Assembly (NCBI GenBank): GCA_031216915.1
Contig: CM062289.1
Location: forward strand, 24,819,533-24,883,532
DNA from: Pictodentalium vernedei
Taxonomy: Eukaryota > Mollusca > Scaphopoda > Dentaliida > Dentaliidae
Reading direction: 5' to 3'
DNA length: 64,000 nucleotides
Part shown: in pieces, positions 10,727-22,365 of the stretch
How positions within the stretch are numbered: position 1 is the first letter of the stretch
Layout: each line of letters begins with the position of its first letter
Made by a program: the position numbers and the translations under genes
The notes under the pieces: model-generated
Told to the model about the DNA's origin: nothing
Databases searched by the model: none
What the model saw: only the letters and a program-made list of their open reading frames with translations

Positions 10727-10966
10727 CCCTATCCCCAACACTTGGAGCACACAGCACACGTGAAGAATTTTTTGTATAACTAAACTTTTTCATTTTTTGC
10801 ATCTAAAGCATAGGTTGTGACCCCCATTCAAACGAGCGTCTCATGCTCGTTCAAATTAGGGTCGACAACCTATATTTTAGATACGAAAAATGAAAATCTG
10901 AAAAAACTGCATTGCACTATTCGAGAAAAGCGCTGATCGGTTTTGACCGTTACGTTGGGTAAAGGG
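10727..10966. mobile_element. piggyBac-type MITE, copy 2
   Basis: TTAA flanks both ends (10723-10726 and 10967-10970). The termini are CCCTATCCCCAACAC and the complement of CCCTTTACCCAACG. It has the same central palindrome around CAAACGAGC...GCTCGTTCAAAT and the same subterminal AGCGCTGATCGG/AGCGCTGGTCGG block as copy 1. It sits 18 bp outside the right end of the 7.25 kb element. Confidence 0.8.
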
Positions 10967-10970
10967 TTAA

Positions 10971-12009
10971 ATAATATTGTTGATGGGAATAGAACTGCAT
11001 TTCGATTTTTGTTAACGCTTTGAAATATAGGACGATGGGAAGAGAGAGAACGGTTCGAAACAGGGACCGTTGAGCGTAAATAAAAATGAGGGGCTGGGAC
11101 ACACAGGGTTCCGAAGGGCCCGAGTCCCTTAAGGGCTGGGGGGTCGGGGTATGCCCCCCCCCCCCCGGAAATTTTTTGAAAATAAGAACGCATAAAACGC
11201 CATTTCCTGCAATCTGAGACATAGTTTCTTTTCATAAAACAATTCTGAATTTCACCCTTTTTCGTACTATGCTATGTTGGAACTTCTTTTCAGCGATCCA
11301 TAGACGGATAGGAACCATGTCGAAGAGTACATGTGTTCACATTACAGACTAGAGAGGTCGGTGCGAGATGTTTACGGGCGTGAAATGAAAAACAAATACA
11401 ACTTTTTGAATTTTTATTTTGACAAATTAACTTGCCGCCCAACACTCAGAGCACATCGGGTTTTTCTGCCCAGCACTTAAGTGTTGGGTGGAAAAACCCG
11501 GTGTGCTCCAAGTGCTGGACGGCAATTCCCAGTGCCGGGTACGGCCGCCCGACCCCGACCACCATAGCGAGAACCCTGCTCTCTCTCTCTCCTCTCTCTC
11601 CGAAAAAAAAAGAAAAAATGTGGAGGGGGGGGGGGGGAGGGGGGCTGAAGCCCACCCAGCCCAGGCTCCGCGGCCCCAGCGAAATTTAGGTAGGGGCCTG
11701 TTCGCGCTTGTTTTACTAAGGGATTGGCCTATACTTCAAATAGAGTATTAAAATAGGCGCTTTGAAATTCGGGTAACAGGTCTGTTGACACTCATCCCTT
11801 TAAGAGATTGGATTACTTTCCCATCATTACAGTATTGATTCTAATGTCAAAAAGTGATGGGTGTGGTGACGGGGGGGGGGGGGGGGGGGGGGGGGGAGGC
11901 GGCGAGCGGGCATGAGTGTCATATTCAGATTAAAAAATATGATGCTTCACCCCATCCTATTATATGATATTGTTAAAGAATAATGGAACGCCCTTCCTAT
12001 TTTCATTAA
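10971..12009. other. Repeat-rich spacer, no gene
   Basis: Contains the palindrome at 11450-11507, a CT-rich and A-rich tract near 11580-11620, a run of 26 G at 11871-11896, and a motif near 11697 (GCCTGTTCGCGCTTGTTTTA) that recurs in diverged form near 12422. No coding segment is convincing. Confidence 0.6.
11450..11507. repeat. 58-nt near-perfect palindrome
   Basis: AGCACATCGGGTTTTTCTGC pairs with the complement at its right half, centred on CACTTAAGTG. It could be the core of a palindromic MITE or a strong hairpin. Confidence 0.7.
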
Positions 12010-12395
12010 CACTATAAAATAAAAGGGCGACGAGAAGCATAGTGCAGGTGTGTACTAATAGCTATGGCGGGAAGGGGTGGTGCTTCCCAAAACTCGCAAG
12101 GTCCCCAAACTGAAGTCAAGGGGAGGAGAGAGGGGCGGGCTCTGAACTACCAATTTCACCCAACTACTGGTCTACTTATTTGTGAGAATTGTAGGCACGT
12201 ATTCGCAAATATGATTTGCAGTAGTCATGGTTAATTAAGTATAACCTGCTCCCAAACCGAGTTCACCAAGTCGAAAATGAGCCTATAGCCCCCAAGAGAT
12301 GCCTTCGGTTCTCGGAGAACCCAAAACTGACTTGTGCGCAATCCCCCTCCCCCTCCCCAGCCCCTTTTTTGAAACCCAGCTAGGCGCCTGGCATG
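12010..12395. repeat. Right copy of the diverged inverted repeat pair
   Basis: Its reverse complement aligns with about 61-560. The best block is TTAATTAACCATG...CATATTTGCGAATACG...CCTACAATTCT, read on the minus strand. Similarity stops near 12395, opposite position 61. Confidence 0.55.
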
Positions 12396-13560
12396 GGGCA
12401 CTTTCAACTAAGGGTAACGAGCCTGTTCACGCTCATTTTACTGAGTAAGGCTATGATTCAATTAAAAACTATCAATTATTATTCCTCATGTGGTAACGTC
12501 TTCAAAACATCGTCTACAGTCATGCGGTAAGTTCAATCGGATCATAGAAACTCTCACATGCAGGCTTTTTCCAATCCTCAAGAGTTTTCACTTGCTTAAC
12601 TGTGTTCTGGTGACCAATTACCGATTTGCACATCAAGGGAGCTAATTCATTATCTCTGAAAATCACGCCTTTCTGGTCAATCGCTTGCATGACTGGTAAT
12701 CAAATCATTTGCTCAGTACTGCTCAGTTTCAATGAATTGATTTCTCAGATTAGTGCAAGATGATCATAGGGGGATTGGCATTCCCACTCTTGCAGTCATT
12801 CAGAGTCTGAGGGTATCATTACAGGGGCCTTCAAATCGAAAAACAGAGTATGCTTTGATCACGCATTGATCATTAAAGTTACCTATTCTCGTGATAATTT
12901 ACTGGAAACACCGTCGTAAGTCCATGCTTTTGGCGTTCAGTTCTCACTTTCGTCAGGCAATGTGTTTTTAAAGGAGTTAACAAGCCATGGAAATCCTGCA
13001 ACCGTTTGAACATTGAGCACCAACCTGTCCAATGATGTCTAAGGATTTTATTTTTAGAGGATTTTCAATGTAACTTCTGGCAGGCACGTTTGAGTGTGAA
13101 AAACGGGGGGGTGGGGGGGGGGGGTGGGGGGGGGGTGGGGGGGTTTCAGCAAGAATTGCCCAAAAAATCTGATGACTCCCGAAGCTTTGGCAAAGCTATA
13201 AATAAAAAAGAAATATAGTCTTGCCCCCCCCCCCTCCAAAATCGAAGTCACTCCCTGAAACCACATTTTTGGGGATGGGGAGCAACCGCTACCCATCTCA
13301 TATGCCTACTAGTAGATGCTAGCATTTGCGCTTGTTAGTTCCGGGCCTTTCCTTTATGAATTGGCTTGCTAATTGCTTGATTTACCCCAGGTCAGTCGAG
13401 GATTTCCCTGCGTGATCAATTTTGAAGTTAGAACTAACTACTACCAGTAAATATACTAGTAGGTTATAAACCGAGTTGGCAATCTGTAAGTGAATTACAG
13501 TCCGAGTTCGAAGCAGGAGTGACTGTCATTCACTTACAGATTGCCACGAGGTTAATAACA
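12396..13560. other. Spacer with a GT/G-rich simple repeat
   Basis: 13105-13145 is a G/T-rich low-complexity run. The minus strand of about 12540-12640 has a short coding-like stretch (KTLEDWKKPACESFYDPIEL), but stops and frame breaks surround it and I cannot name it. 13463-13545 is an inverted repeat (GGCAATCTGTAAGTGAATTA and its complement). Confidence 0.4.
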
Positions 13561-13682
13561 TATTTATAACAGCCCAAGCGCCCCGAGTGAAGTAGTGAGC
13601 GCATGAGTGAATTAATCAACAATGAAGCAGTCGGTTTGTGCATCGCTGATTTATTTATTATATTTTGTCATTCTTTCACTGA

Positions 13683-13808
13683 ATGGATCCTCTTGATGAA
13701 AGTGATTTTTCTGCTATTGGGGACTTTTCTATTGAACATGACTTACAATCACTTGATGATATTGCGACACAAGACTTGGTGAATAAAAAAATGAAGTTAG
13801 TCGTAAAG
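13683..13808 (+). pseudogene. 42-codon first-exon-like remnant inside the TTATAA element
   Basis: The ATG at 13683 starts an acidic 42-codon reading (MDPLDESDFSAIGDFSIEHD at its start). It runs without a stop to AAAG|GTAGTT, a plausible phase-0 donor. No second exon was found inside the element, so it is probably a leftover of the autonomous parent. Function unknown. Confidence 0.35.
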
Positions 13809-14157
13809 GTAGTTACGTTTCACTAATAAGCTATAGAAACAATATTAAAACGAGTTATGGCTGCTATTCAGCAGCCACGACTCAATCTCAGTATTTTTCA
13901 AGATGTCCCCATTCAAGATAACTTTTCGTTGGGGGTAAATCTATTAAAAATTCAGTTATCTATAATATCTTTTATTAAAATAAAAAAAGATATAATGCAT
14001 GACTTCATTAACTTGGGCTAGTTACGCACCTGTAGTGCCCATTTAGGTGATGCAATCTTCGACAGGAAGCAACATGGTATAAAAATTTCCCTAAACTTTA
14101 CTTAAATCTGATTTGCTCACTCGATTATCAATTATGCGTAGATGTGGATGCATGGCC

Positions 14158-14185
14158 TTAAATAAATAAATAAATAAATGAATAA

Positions 14186-14228
<43 letters not shown>

Positions 14229-14231
14229 ATA
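14158..14231. repeat. (TAAA)n microsatellite
   Basis: About 18 TAAA units with one interruption near 14179. Confidence 0.95.
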
Positions 14232-14485
14232 TTGCAATTTCTTTTGTTTCACATACCTACATTGCTATCATTTCCCAAACTGTGACGCTTAGAAGCACAA
14301 TAACTAATTCATTACGTACTGTAAACAAACAAGTCATTAACAGATCTGTAAATTCAGAATGAATTTATTTACAGAGCTGTAAATGGACAAACAGTTCGTT
14401 TACAGATCCATACGTAAATTAAAGTTCATGTAACGTGACTAAATCCAACGATGTCATTGGACGAGGGGCGCTTGGGATGTTATAA

Positions 14486-16570
14486 TTAGTGGTATGGCCT
14501 AGCAGCTAAAACGACAATGAACTCAAAATAAACTAGACAGGCTTGTCATTGTCACACCAATAAGGAAGGTTGCTATGTACAAAGGTCACGCAAAACAGTT
14601 TATTTATTTGCGATCTAGGGTATTCTGGGTTGTATTTATCAAAGCATGTGCAATATTGTGTTAAAAATCTCCATAATATTGCACATGCAGTGATAAAGAC
14701 ATCTCCGTATACACACTGTAACATGCTATTGTTGGTTTCAAATGAGACGGTAATCAACATTGTTCCATAAAATATTTTTGTTGCGATGACTCATGAGTCT
14801 TATATCTTGAATTATCTGTCCTCCTCATTTCGGTCACTTGATGAAAAAAAATGGATTCTCGTACTAAGTAGCAATTCTCACCGCCGTCAACGGCAATTTT
14901 CGGGAAACCAAAATGCAAAATTGGTAATGTGTTTTGGTTGCATGAATTTTCAAAGATTCAAAGAAAACAACATATAACTCAAACATGAAAGTTATTTTAG
15001 CAGCCATCACGCTTATTGTGCACCAGCACTGTTATTTTGTTTTTGTGTAAATGTCAAGCCATCACTGTTATTCGGCCATCACTGTTATTTGGCACCTAAG
15101 AGTATTCAGCCCCGATAACTGCGCTTTTCTGCCCAAACCGAGGCCGAAAAGAGCAGAAAGTAGTTATGGGGACGAAAAGCGACAGAGCCCATTTGCACAA
15201 TTTCGATTGTACAAAATTTAGGTATGGAATTTATTTTTCGATGTGACAGCCTACATCGATTTGGCTTGCCGTGATTATGAAATTCCATAGTCGATTAATC
15301 AGAGCCCAAAATCGACGATTAGTCGACTTTTTTGACCACGTTTTTTTAACAAAGGTTGACTAAAATGAGATGGCTGAATGGTCCTAAAGGTAGGTATAAC
15401 CGAGCGTGTGGCCATGCACATTTCAAATAACATGATGACATAGTCAACAATCCATCATTCCCACATTATAAGGCTTGGTGAATGTCGGAATGAACGTTTC
15501 GTCGACCATATTCTGTTAAGTTGGTCGATCGTCTGCTATACCGTTAAGGCCACTGATAAATGGCTAAATGCTGTCCAAAGGGAGACAACAAAATGATGAC
15601 TTCATCTTGACTTTTGTGTTCTTGACCCATGATTGAAAATGACTACGCAAATTTCATCAAACCCATCGAGTTTCATTTCGTGTTCAAAATAAAAGATTTA
15701 TGAGCAAAGAATGGTTATTGGAAACGATGTTGTTTAAAATACGGACATGTTGTTGACATGACGAGAGCAGTAATACTTGAAAATAACTTTCATATTATCC
15801 ACAAAAAAATCATTAAAGTGGGAGGTAATTACCGCAAACATTTCCGAATCGGACTTCGAAAAATGACAATTTATTTGAGAGGGGGGGGGGGGGGGTTGAT
15901 ACTGCCCTCCTTTACCTCCTTATAGTCTACCACTGTCGTTTATACATCCAGAAAAGTTCCCATCATGTATATACAGCGTGATCATGTTCTGGCAAGGCAG
16001 TGGTGTCGTTATACATGCGGGGGTAAAAAAAGTCGAAAAAGTTGACTTTCAAATTTAAAGTCGATCAATCGGCATGACCGACGATTAGTCGACTTTTTGC
16101 ATAATCACGGCAAGCATAACATCGATATCAAGCAAAGGTGTGTCTCTAATATATCATCAATTTCAGCAACTATCCTGCATCTTAAATTTCGATATGAAGC
16201 AAAGGTGTGCCTGTAATATATAATCAATTTCAGCAACTATCCTGCATCTTAAATTAATTTAATCCACCTGTGAAACGTGTTGCAATAATCACAACACAAT
16301 AGCCGGCCATTGACATAAATCAGAATTGGTTATCAGTTCTGACGTAAGTGGTGACGTTTCACACAAACTTAATGACCTTGCCAATGGGAGCAGAGCATAT
16401 GCTTTTGTATTTGTAAACAAAAGCTGGTGGATTCAGTGATGAATTGCCGGCACTGAATAACTAATTTTGAAAAGTGTCAAAGCGGGAGAAAACAGGACGT
16501 TGCTGTGAGGGTGGGAGATTGGGTACCAAACCGAGAGTCTCGCGGCGAAAGTGGGAGAGTTAACAGGTAT
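14486..16570. other. Non-coding stretch with a foldback structure
   Basis: GCTTGCCGTGATTATG at 15264-15279 is repeated as its exact complement at 16100-16115, and both sides also share ACATCGAT/ATCGAT. Between them are several TCGACTAATCG-type motifs (15312, 16079). 16135-16255 is an approximate direct duplication (AATTTCAGCAACTATCCTGC occurs twice). No gene is supported. Confidence 0.5.
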
Positions 16571-17300
16571 GGTTGATATACATGTACATGTATGTATACA
16601 ACCTGAGCCATCAGAAATCATTTTGTTTCAAACTTCAGGGCTTTTTTGAAATATTGATTATGATATACATGTATACCCCATATTTCTTGAGAAACTACGG
16701 GGTATTTATCAAATTAATCCAAAATAAACAAATATATACCCCACAGTTGAGTTGAATGAATTCATTTTACAGTACCATTAAGAATGTGAATATTGAACTT
16801 AAAATTTTTACCTTCAAAACTTGTTAGACTTATCAATAGAGATCGCATTTATGGTTAGACCGAATATTGACTTTTTAAGTAAAATTTATAGCCTGAGGCA
16901 GGAGAAATCATTTTGTTTCAAACTTGAGAACTTTCCTTAAGTTTTGATATACATGCATACCCCATATTGAGACAAATTCAGGCCTGGCCGTTTGAGGAGA
17001 GCTATTGCTCTGGCTCGCCTTGGCGCCCCTCAAACCATATTAAGGAGAGCCATAATTGCTTTCCTTAAACTGTAAATGGCTCTCCTCAAACTTTCAGTTC
17101 CCTTATTAAGAACCAAGTATAATGGATTAAAGGTGTAGAATAGCTCCCCTGAAACAGATTTAGGGGAGCTGTAATGGCTCCCCTGGATTTTTCAAAAGGC
17201 CGGGCCTGCAAATTGTGGGGTTATATACATGTATGTATACAACATGAGCCATCAAAAATCATTTTGTTTCAATCTGTGGGGCTTTCTTGAAATTATACAT
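16570..17300 (+). repeat. Dispersed repeat R1, tandem partial copies
   Basis: R1 is marked by AGAAATCATTTTGTTTCAAA, TTTTGATATACATGCATACC, GAACTTAAAATTTTTA and CATTTATGGTTAGACCGAA. Related copies occur at 20890-21068 (interrupted), 26827-26919, 27727-27780, 28590-28690, 29150-29300 and 29410-29650. It has two similar halves. It is a host for several later insertions and serves as a local time ruler. Confidence 0.7.
16979..17208. mobile_element. CAGGCCTGG-type MITE in R1
   Basis: Termini CAGGCCTGGCC and GGCCGGGCCTG; a 6-bp target duplication CAAATT flanks it (16973-16978, 17209-17214). The interior has repeated GGGGAGC/GGAGAGC segments. Same terminal type and TSD length as the element at 24320-25508. 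Confidence 0.75.
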
Positions 17301-17365
17301 ATATCCCCATATTTCTCTGTGGGGTATTTATCAGATAAATCTAAAATACCAAAACATACATGTAC

Positions 17366-17586
17366 AGTACAAGTCAAAATAAGTAGCAGGATAACCACTA
17401 TAAAGTACATGTATGTATCCTACTTTTTCTACATTAATGATAACACCAGGTTCTGACATTATTATTTGGAAAGCTCTACATGAGCTTTCCAAAAAATAAT
17501 GTCAGAACCTGGTGTTATCATTAATGTAGAAAAAGTAGGATACATAGTTTATAGTGGTTATCTTACAATTTATTTTGACTTGTACT
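17366..17586. repeat. Large palindromic foldback element
   Basis: Two arms of about 105-110 bp are near-perfect reverse complements around TACAT at 17477-17481. The arms contain TCAGAACCTGGTGTTATCAT and GGATAACCACTATAAAGTAC or their complements. Degraded relatives lie at about 44100-44310 and 45915-46075. Confidence 0.8.
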
Positions 17587-18056
17587 TTATATCAGGGTTT
17601 CTGCTATACTGGCACTGGTATGGACTGCAAATGTCAAAGCTTGAACCACCCAGATGCAATAACACTTTTTGCGCGTTATGAAATGGGAAGTGGAATCTAC
17701 GGATCGTTACCTACACTGTTCCGATAACACTTCATCATTCCATTTGACGAACTAAACTTTCACTGCAATACCGATTTCCCAGGTTAGATATAAACATCTC
17801 TGATCTATTTTCGCTTCGTCGGCACCCAACTGCAATTCCACCTTTTTTCACAGAACTTCAATGTGCGGGATTGTGTACAAATTGATAAGATTTCCTATTA
17901 AGTCGGGATACATGTACACTGGTTTGTTCCACCAGTGGGAAACCTGAGAAGTGAAGCAATGCATGTTTACTGTGGTAAACAAGCTCTGTTTTACTGGTAA
18001 AATAGGACCTGTTAAACAATGCCTGGGGTAGAAGTCCTTTAACAGGGTTCTTATGC
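17587..18056. other. Spacer with a partial SINE-like segment
   Basis: 17925-18048 matches the front part of the SINE at 31342-31576 (GTTTACTGTGGTAAACAAGC, TTTACTGGTAAAATAGGACC). The rest has no gene. Confidence 0.5.
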
Positions 18057-19450
18057 TAGTGATTGGCGATTTTTCAATTTTATTGAAGGATTCGATTTTT
18101 TTTATAAAATCGAAAAACCGAATCGAGTGAATGCAAAAAAATGGAAATCAAGATTTGTTTAGGTGCTCATAACCAACAGTCGGTAAATGACAGAAATCAT
18201 GCTGAATGTTTTTTACATAATTGGAAATTTCGTACCCAAACCTTTGGTTGCATTCAGATCTAGGTGTTTAACACCCAAATCTGGATGTTTGGGACCCACG
18301 TTATTGGGGTGGAAAATATTAAAAAGTCCAGAGATGTTAGGGCTGCAACGATTAATCGTGAATTCAATGCATCGCGATACGCTTCCATACGATACGCGTA
18401 TCGTATCGTGTGAAGTGTATCGTGATACAAAAGTATCTCGTTTCTTTTGAATTGGACATATGTAAAATAGACCAAACCTGTTCTAGTCCTGAACCAAGGA
18501 GTTTATTCTGCCTTTTTAACTTGTTCTAAGGTCAAAACAACTGTATATCAGTGAAAAATGAACTCTTATTTTTCATTATAAATATGGATGTACTGGTTTT
18601 GGTGTATCGTGATATGTATCGTATCGTTGGTCATGTATCGTGATACGTATCATAGCGTGACAAAGTGTATCGTTGCAGCCCTAAGAGATGTACTGCAGTA
18701 CTGGACAGTACAGGCAGTGTTATATTGACAGTGGCTTTGCAGTCACTGAAAAAACACATTCGTAAAGCTAAACTCACAAGATTTGCCTGTCAATTTTCCA
18801 CCAATATCGAACTAATCTTGATTTGTGACCAGTGGCTGCAGCCTCTTTCGGGCCCTCGTCGGTGATACATAAATATTTTCAACATTTTTCCTTGACGTTC
18901 GTGGTTCACCGAGCAAGCATGACTTGACATTTATTAGCTCCCTTGATATGCACCACTGAAAGTCTTATTTGGTTTTTCACTTTTTGCCACTCAGCTGCGC
19001 GACGGGTAATTTGAATTTTAAGTCAGTAAGTTGATGGTAGTCGTAGCTTGTGAATTTGTTATGTGCCCTTATGTGCAATGTGCAGACAGCAAACATGAAA
19101 ATAATCTTTTATTTTTATTAGAAGTGATATATTTACTAAAACTTACTTAACTTAGTTTTTGGAAGAATTCTGTAAAACACCAGCACGCACACACACACAG
19201 TCACACAACCAAACTTTACTTTCCTATTTAAAGATTAAAGTCTTCCCCCAAATGCTCAGATTAGCTGGCAAATAATGGACCATGGGGAATTTCCCTGTCA
19301 AAGGTTTGAAACACCATTAATAGTGGTGTTTTGAAATTTTGATGAGGCGATTCCTACCTTTACTGAAAAAAATCGAAATCAAATCGAGGTTTTTCGTCTA
19401 AAAAATCGGAATCGAAAATCGAACAGAAATTGGAAAATCGCGCATCTCTA
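18057..19450. mobile_element. Older hAT-like element (1.39 kb)
   Basis: The ends TAGTGATTGGCGATTTTTC and GGAAAATCGCGCATCTCTA are inverted. The 8-bp flanks TCTTATGC (18049-18056) and TCTTACAC (19451-19458) match at 6 of 8, as for a decayed hAT target duplication. It contains the younger MITE at 18338-18683 and no transposase. Confidence 0.6.
18338..18683. mobile_element. hAT-type MITE with perfect 8-bp TSD
   Basis: Termini TAGGGCTGCAACGAT and ATCGTTGCAGCCCTA. AGAGATGT is duplicated exactly at 18330-18337 and 18684-18691. The interior has repeated GTATCGTGATAC palindromes. It is nested in the older element 18057-19450. Confidence 0.9.
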
Positions 19451-19772
19451 TCTTACACTAATCTGGAATCCTGGAAAAGTCACGAAATTTCATAATAGCA
19501 CTTGCAGGCCTGGAAAAGTTATGGAAAAAGCACATTTTTACCCAAAGTCTTGGAAAAGTCATGGAATTTTATTTTTTGGTGAGCTACCATCTTTGACTAT
19601 TGCGTATGAACATAAACAAGTCGAAGTATATTAATTATTGTTGTTAATTCCGATAGCTAAAAAGCTCCCGACTTCTTCAGATTTTGCCTTTGGGACATGT
19701 CCATCTCCAAATCTTGCTTACTGCAAGTTACTTCCCTTCACAGTTATTTATAGTTTCCAACTTCATTCAGCC

Positions 19773-19960
19773 ATGTCGGGCAATTGTTCCCTCAAGGATA
19801 AATGGGTCATGGATCCACTGTTTAATAACTGGCTGAGATGATGTAATAATAAACTGACAGCAACATGTAAATATTGTGATAGAACTTCTGATATCAGTAA
19901 TATCGGTGAAGTGGCTGATGTTAGTCCTACTGAAGGCAAAAAAACATTGCGAAAATATGG
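19773..19960 (+). pseudogene. Degenerate N-terminal zinc module of a transposon protein
   Basis: From ATG 19773 the frame reads MSGNCSLKDKWVMDPLFNNW, then an in-frame TGA, then KLTATCKYCDRTSDISNIGE and more. The pattern (K-W-x-x-D, W, C-x2-C, DISNIGE) resembles a BED-like N-terminal module that I recall from hAT-like or other transposon proteins of invertebrates and fish. The flanks carry GGAAAAGTCATG-type repeats at 19540-19565 and 20585-20610, perhaps the ends of its element. Confidence 0.4.
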
Positions 19961-20185
19961 AAATGAGGATGACTGCGTCAGGATAAATGAGAGAATTTTT
20001 TTAGAAGTAAATCACTGTCTGAACAGGGTGTCTAGAGCCTTTCAGGAGCCGGAATAAGGCCCCGTTTCCCTTGTGTAATGGGTACAAAAATTCCCAATTT
20101 TGACTTATAAAATTCCCCCATTAAGCAGTAATGGTCAAACAAAACATGACAATGAGCTGACGATATACAGGACAGGCATTTTAGT

Positions 20186-20282
20186 AGTCATTGTATGACT
20201 GTGGCCGGGGGGAGGGGGGGAGGGGGCCTTCCCCTCACTCCGCCTCAATGTGAGGGGAAGGGGCCACAGTCATACAATGACT
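20186..20282. repeat. Hairpin with GC-rich loop
   Basis: AGTCATTGTATGACTGTGGCC (20186-20206) is exactly complementary to 20262-20282. The loop holds G-rich and C-rich tracts that can themselves pair (CTTCCCCTCA / TGAGGGGAAG). Confidence 0.8.
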
Positions 20283-20639
20283 AGCATTTTAGATGCAATA
20301 AAAAAACCAAATGTTCCCTGAAAATTGCTCAGGTTAAAATTTCATTAGAATATAATGCTAGCACTCACGAAATGGCATTTCAGCAAGTCAAATTTCGAAA
20401 TTTTCTCCAGCGGGGTAAACCATGGTCATCCCATTGGACCCTGGATCGTAGAAAGGTCTCTTCCCAATTTCTGTGGATTAAAGCCTGCTGAAGTTCCGGA
20501 GGCGCCATAACCATCCACAGTGTCAGCTCTGGCATGGTGCATGTAAATTACAAAAAAATCTCTCCATCCCCAGTCTTTGAATTTTTTCCGAAAAGTTTTG
20601 GAAAAGTCATGAATTTTTTTCATCGGTCAGTTGTATGAA

Positions 20640-20795
20640 CCCAGTTTAAAATGGGCAACATGGATATACATTTAAACGACTGATTAACTTGACTTTATAT
20701 CCATGTGGTGGATAGTACTGGTTACGATTAGCCATTGTGCAGAAGTATATGACCTTAAGCACCAATAAATAAATAAATAACAATGGTTCGCTCCG
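20640..20795 (+). repeat. SINE tail fragment
   Basis: Carries the tail GATTAGCCATTGTGCAGAAG, GACCTTAAGCACCAATAAAT and a TAAA repeat, shared with the SINEs at 31342, 47375 and 62414. The head is not recognisable. Confidence 0.6.
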
Positions 20796-22365
20796 ATGCA
20801 AGAGAATTGCATATTTTAGGTTGTCAGAATCCGAATTTCCCTGATGATGGGCCGAACCATGGTTGCCCTGCTGCGGTCTAGGATCGACGACCACATTATT
20901 TTAAAATCAAGTGGAAGCCCTGTATATACCCCAGAGTTGAGTTTACTGACTTAACCTATTTCACTGTAAATTCAGAATGTGTTTGAATAGTAGACTTCAA
21001 ATTTTTATGTTCAAAAGTTGACAGGCATTCCCAATTTTTGACAGAAGTTGCATAATATGGTTTAATAGTAGGGCCCTGCGAATCGGGCATTTTCATTTCG
21101 AATCGAATCGGGTAAAAGAATCGAATCGCCACAAGATGGGAAACCTGCTGTAAAGGCATAAATTGATCGGAAGTGAAACAGAAATCGTCACACTTTGTGA
21201 CATAAATTAAATTTACGTCAGTGTAGTTGTATGTGTAGTACACCAGTCCAATGAAGTTGAATCAACTCAATATATCCGTCGTGAAACTGTCAACCATTAA
21301 AAAAAAAGACGAGAACGTCGGGAAGTTACAACGAAATGATATTTTCATGAATTGGGCATCGGAACTCTGATACAAATATCACCATGCAATTGAAGGGGAA
21401 TAACCCTCTAGTATGTGGCCGTCATTTTGCCGGGTTTTATTGATGAATTTCAATTCGAGTTACTCCCCCTTCGGTTATGCCTGTCAAGTTTTTCGGGAAG
21501 ACTTCAGAGAGTCATGCTATGGCAGAGCCTTGGGTTATTACCAGGGCCAGATTTAGACATGTGGGGGCCAATTGAGGCTCGGGCCCCTAGGCACTAGCAA
21601 AGCTGCACCACTGATCGCGAAGTTTGCAAGGACCCAAGAAGGCAAGAATCACGATCAGTGACATTGCCATGGGGTTCCTAGCGATTGATGTGTCCTTTGA
21701 TTGAAATCATACGTGCCCCCCCCCCCCCCCCTCCCCCAAATGAGAGAGACCAGTATGTAACCATGTCTTTAGTTATATAGTAAAAAGGGTGCGAATTACA
21801 AGTTTTTTTTTTACCTGCCCCATGGGGCAAGTGGCTCTTAAAACCTACCTGCCCCAAAAGATTTTCACTTGCCCCAAAACCCGCACAGACATTACTAGCG
21901 TGTATATTATAAGAAAAGCCAATATAAAGGATCCTATTAAAGGTATCTCCATATTGGCTTTTCAAATAATATACATGCTACTAGTAGAGTATGATACACA
22001 TGGTGCCGATACTGTACATATGTCTGGGTACGAGCATGTATTGTTAAAGATGTACAAATAAAGTTTATTTAATATTTGTACCGAAAATGATTTTTTTCTT
22101 GGGCCACCTTAAACACCTACAAATAAATGATGACCTCATTTCACCTCCGACCAGTCTGGGTAATATAGAAATTAGAATTACAAGTCCGTAATCATACGAG
22201 TGTGCCAGGTAATTAACTCTAAAAACTAGAACTATCACTGAAGGTAATTAATACCTCCGCTTTGGGTTTTTAGAGGAATGCACTTCTGATCATGTAGGCG
22301 AAGGCCATAAGGAAATGTATACATAAAGATCATTTTTTGTTGTTGAAATTTGTATTTGCATGTGG

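Larger units (their letters stand above)
13570..14479 (+). mobile_element. 0.9 kb TIR element flanked by TTATAA
   Basis: The ends are inverted: CAGCCCAAGCGCCCC at 13570 and GGGGCGCTTGGGATG ending at 14479. TTATAA lies directly outside both (13564-13569 and 14480-14485). It includes a short exon-like ORF and a TAAA microsatellite. It is probably an internally deleted derivative of a larger transposon; the superfamily is not identified. Confidence 0.65.
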
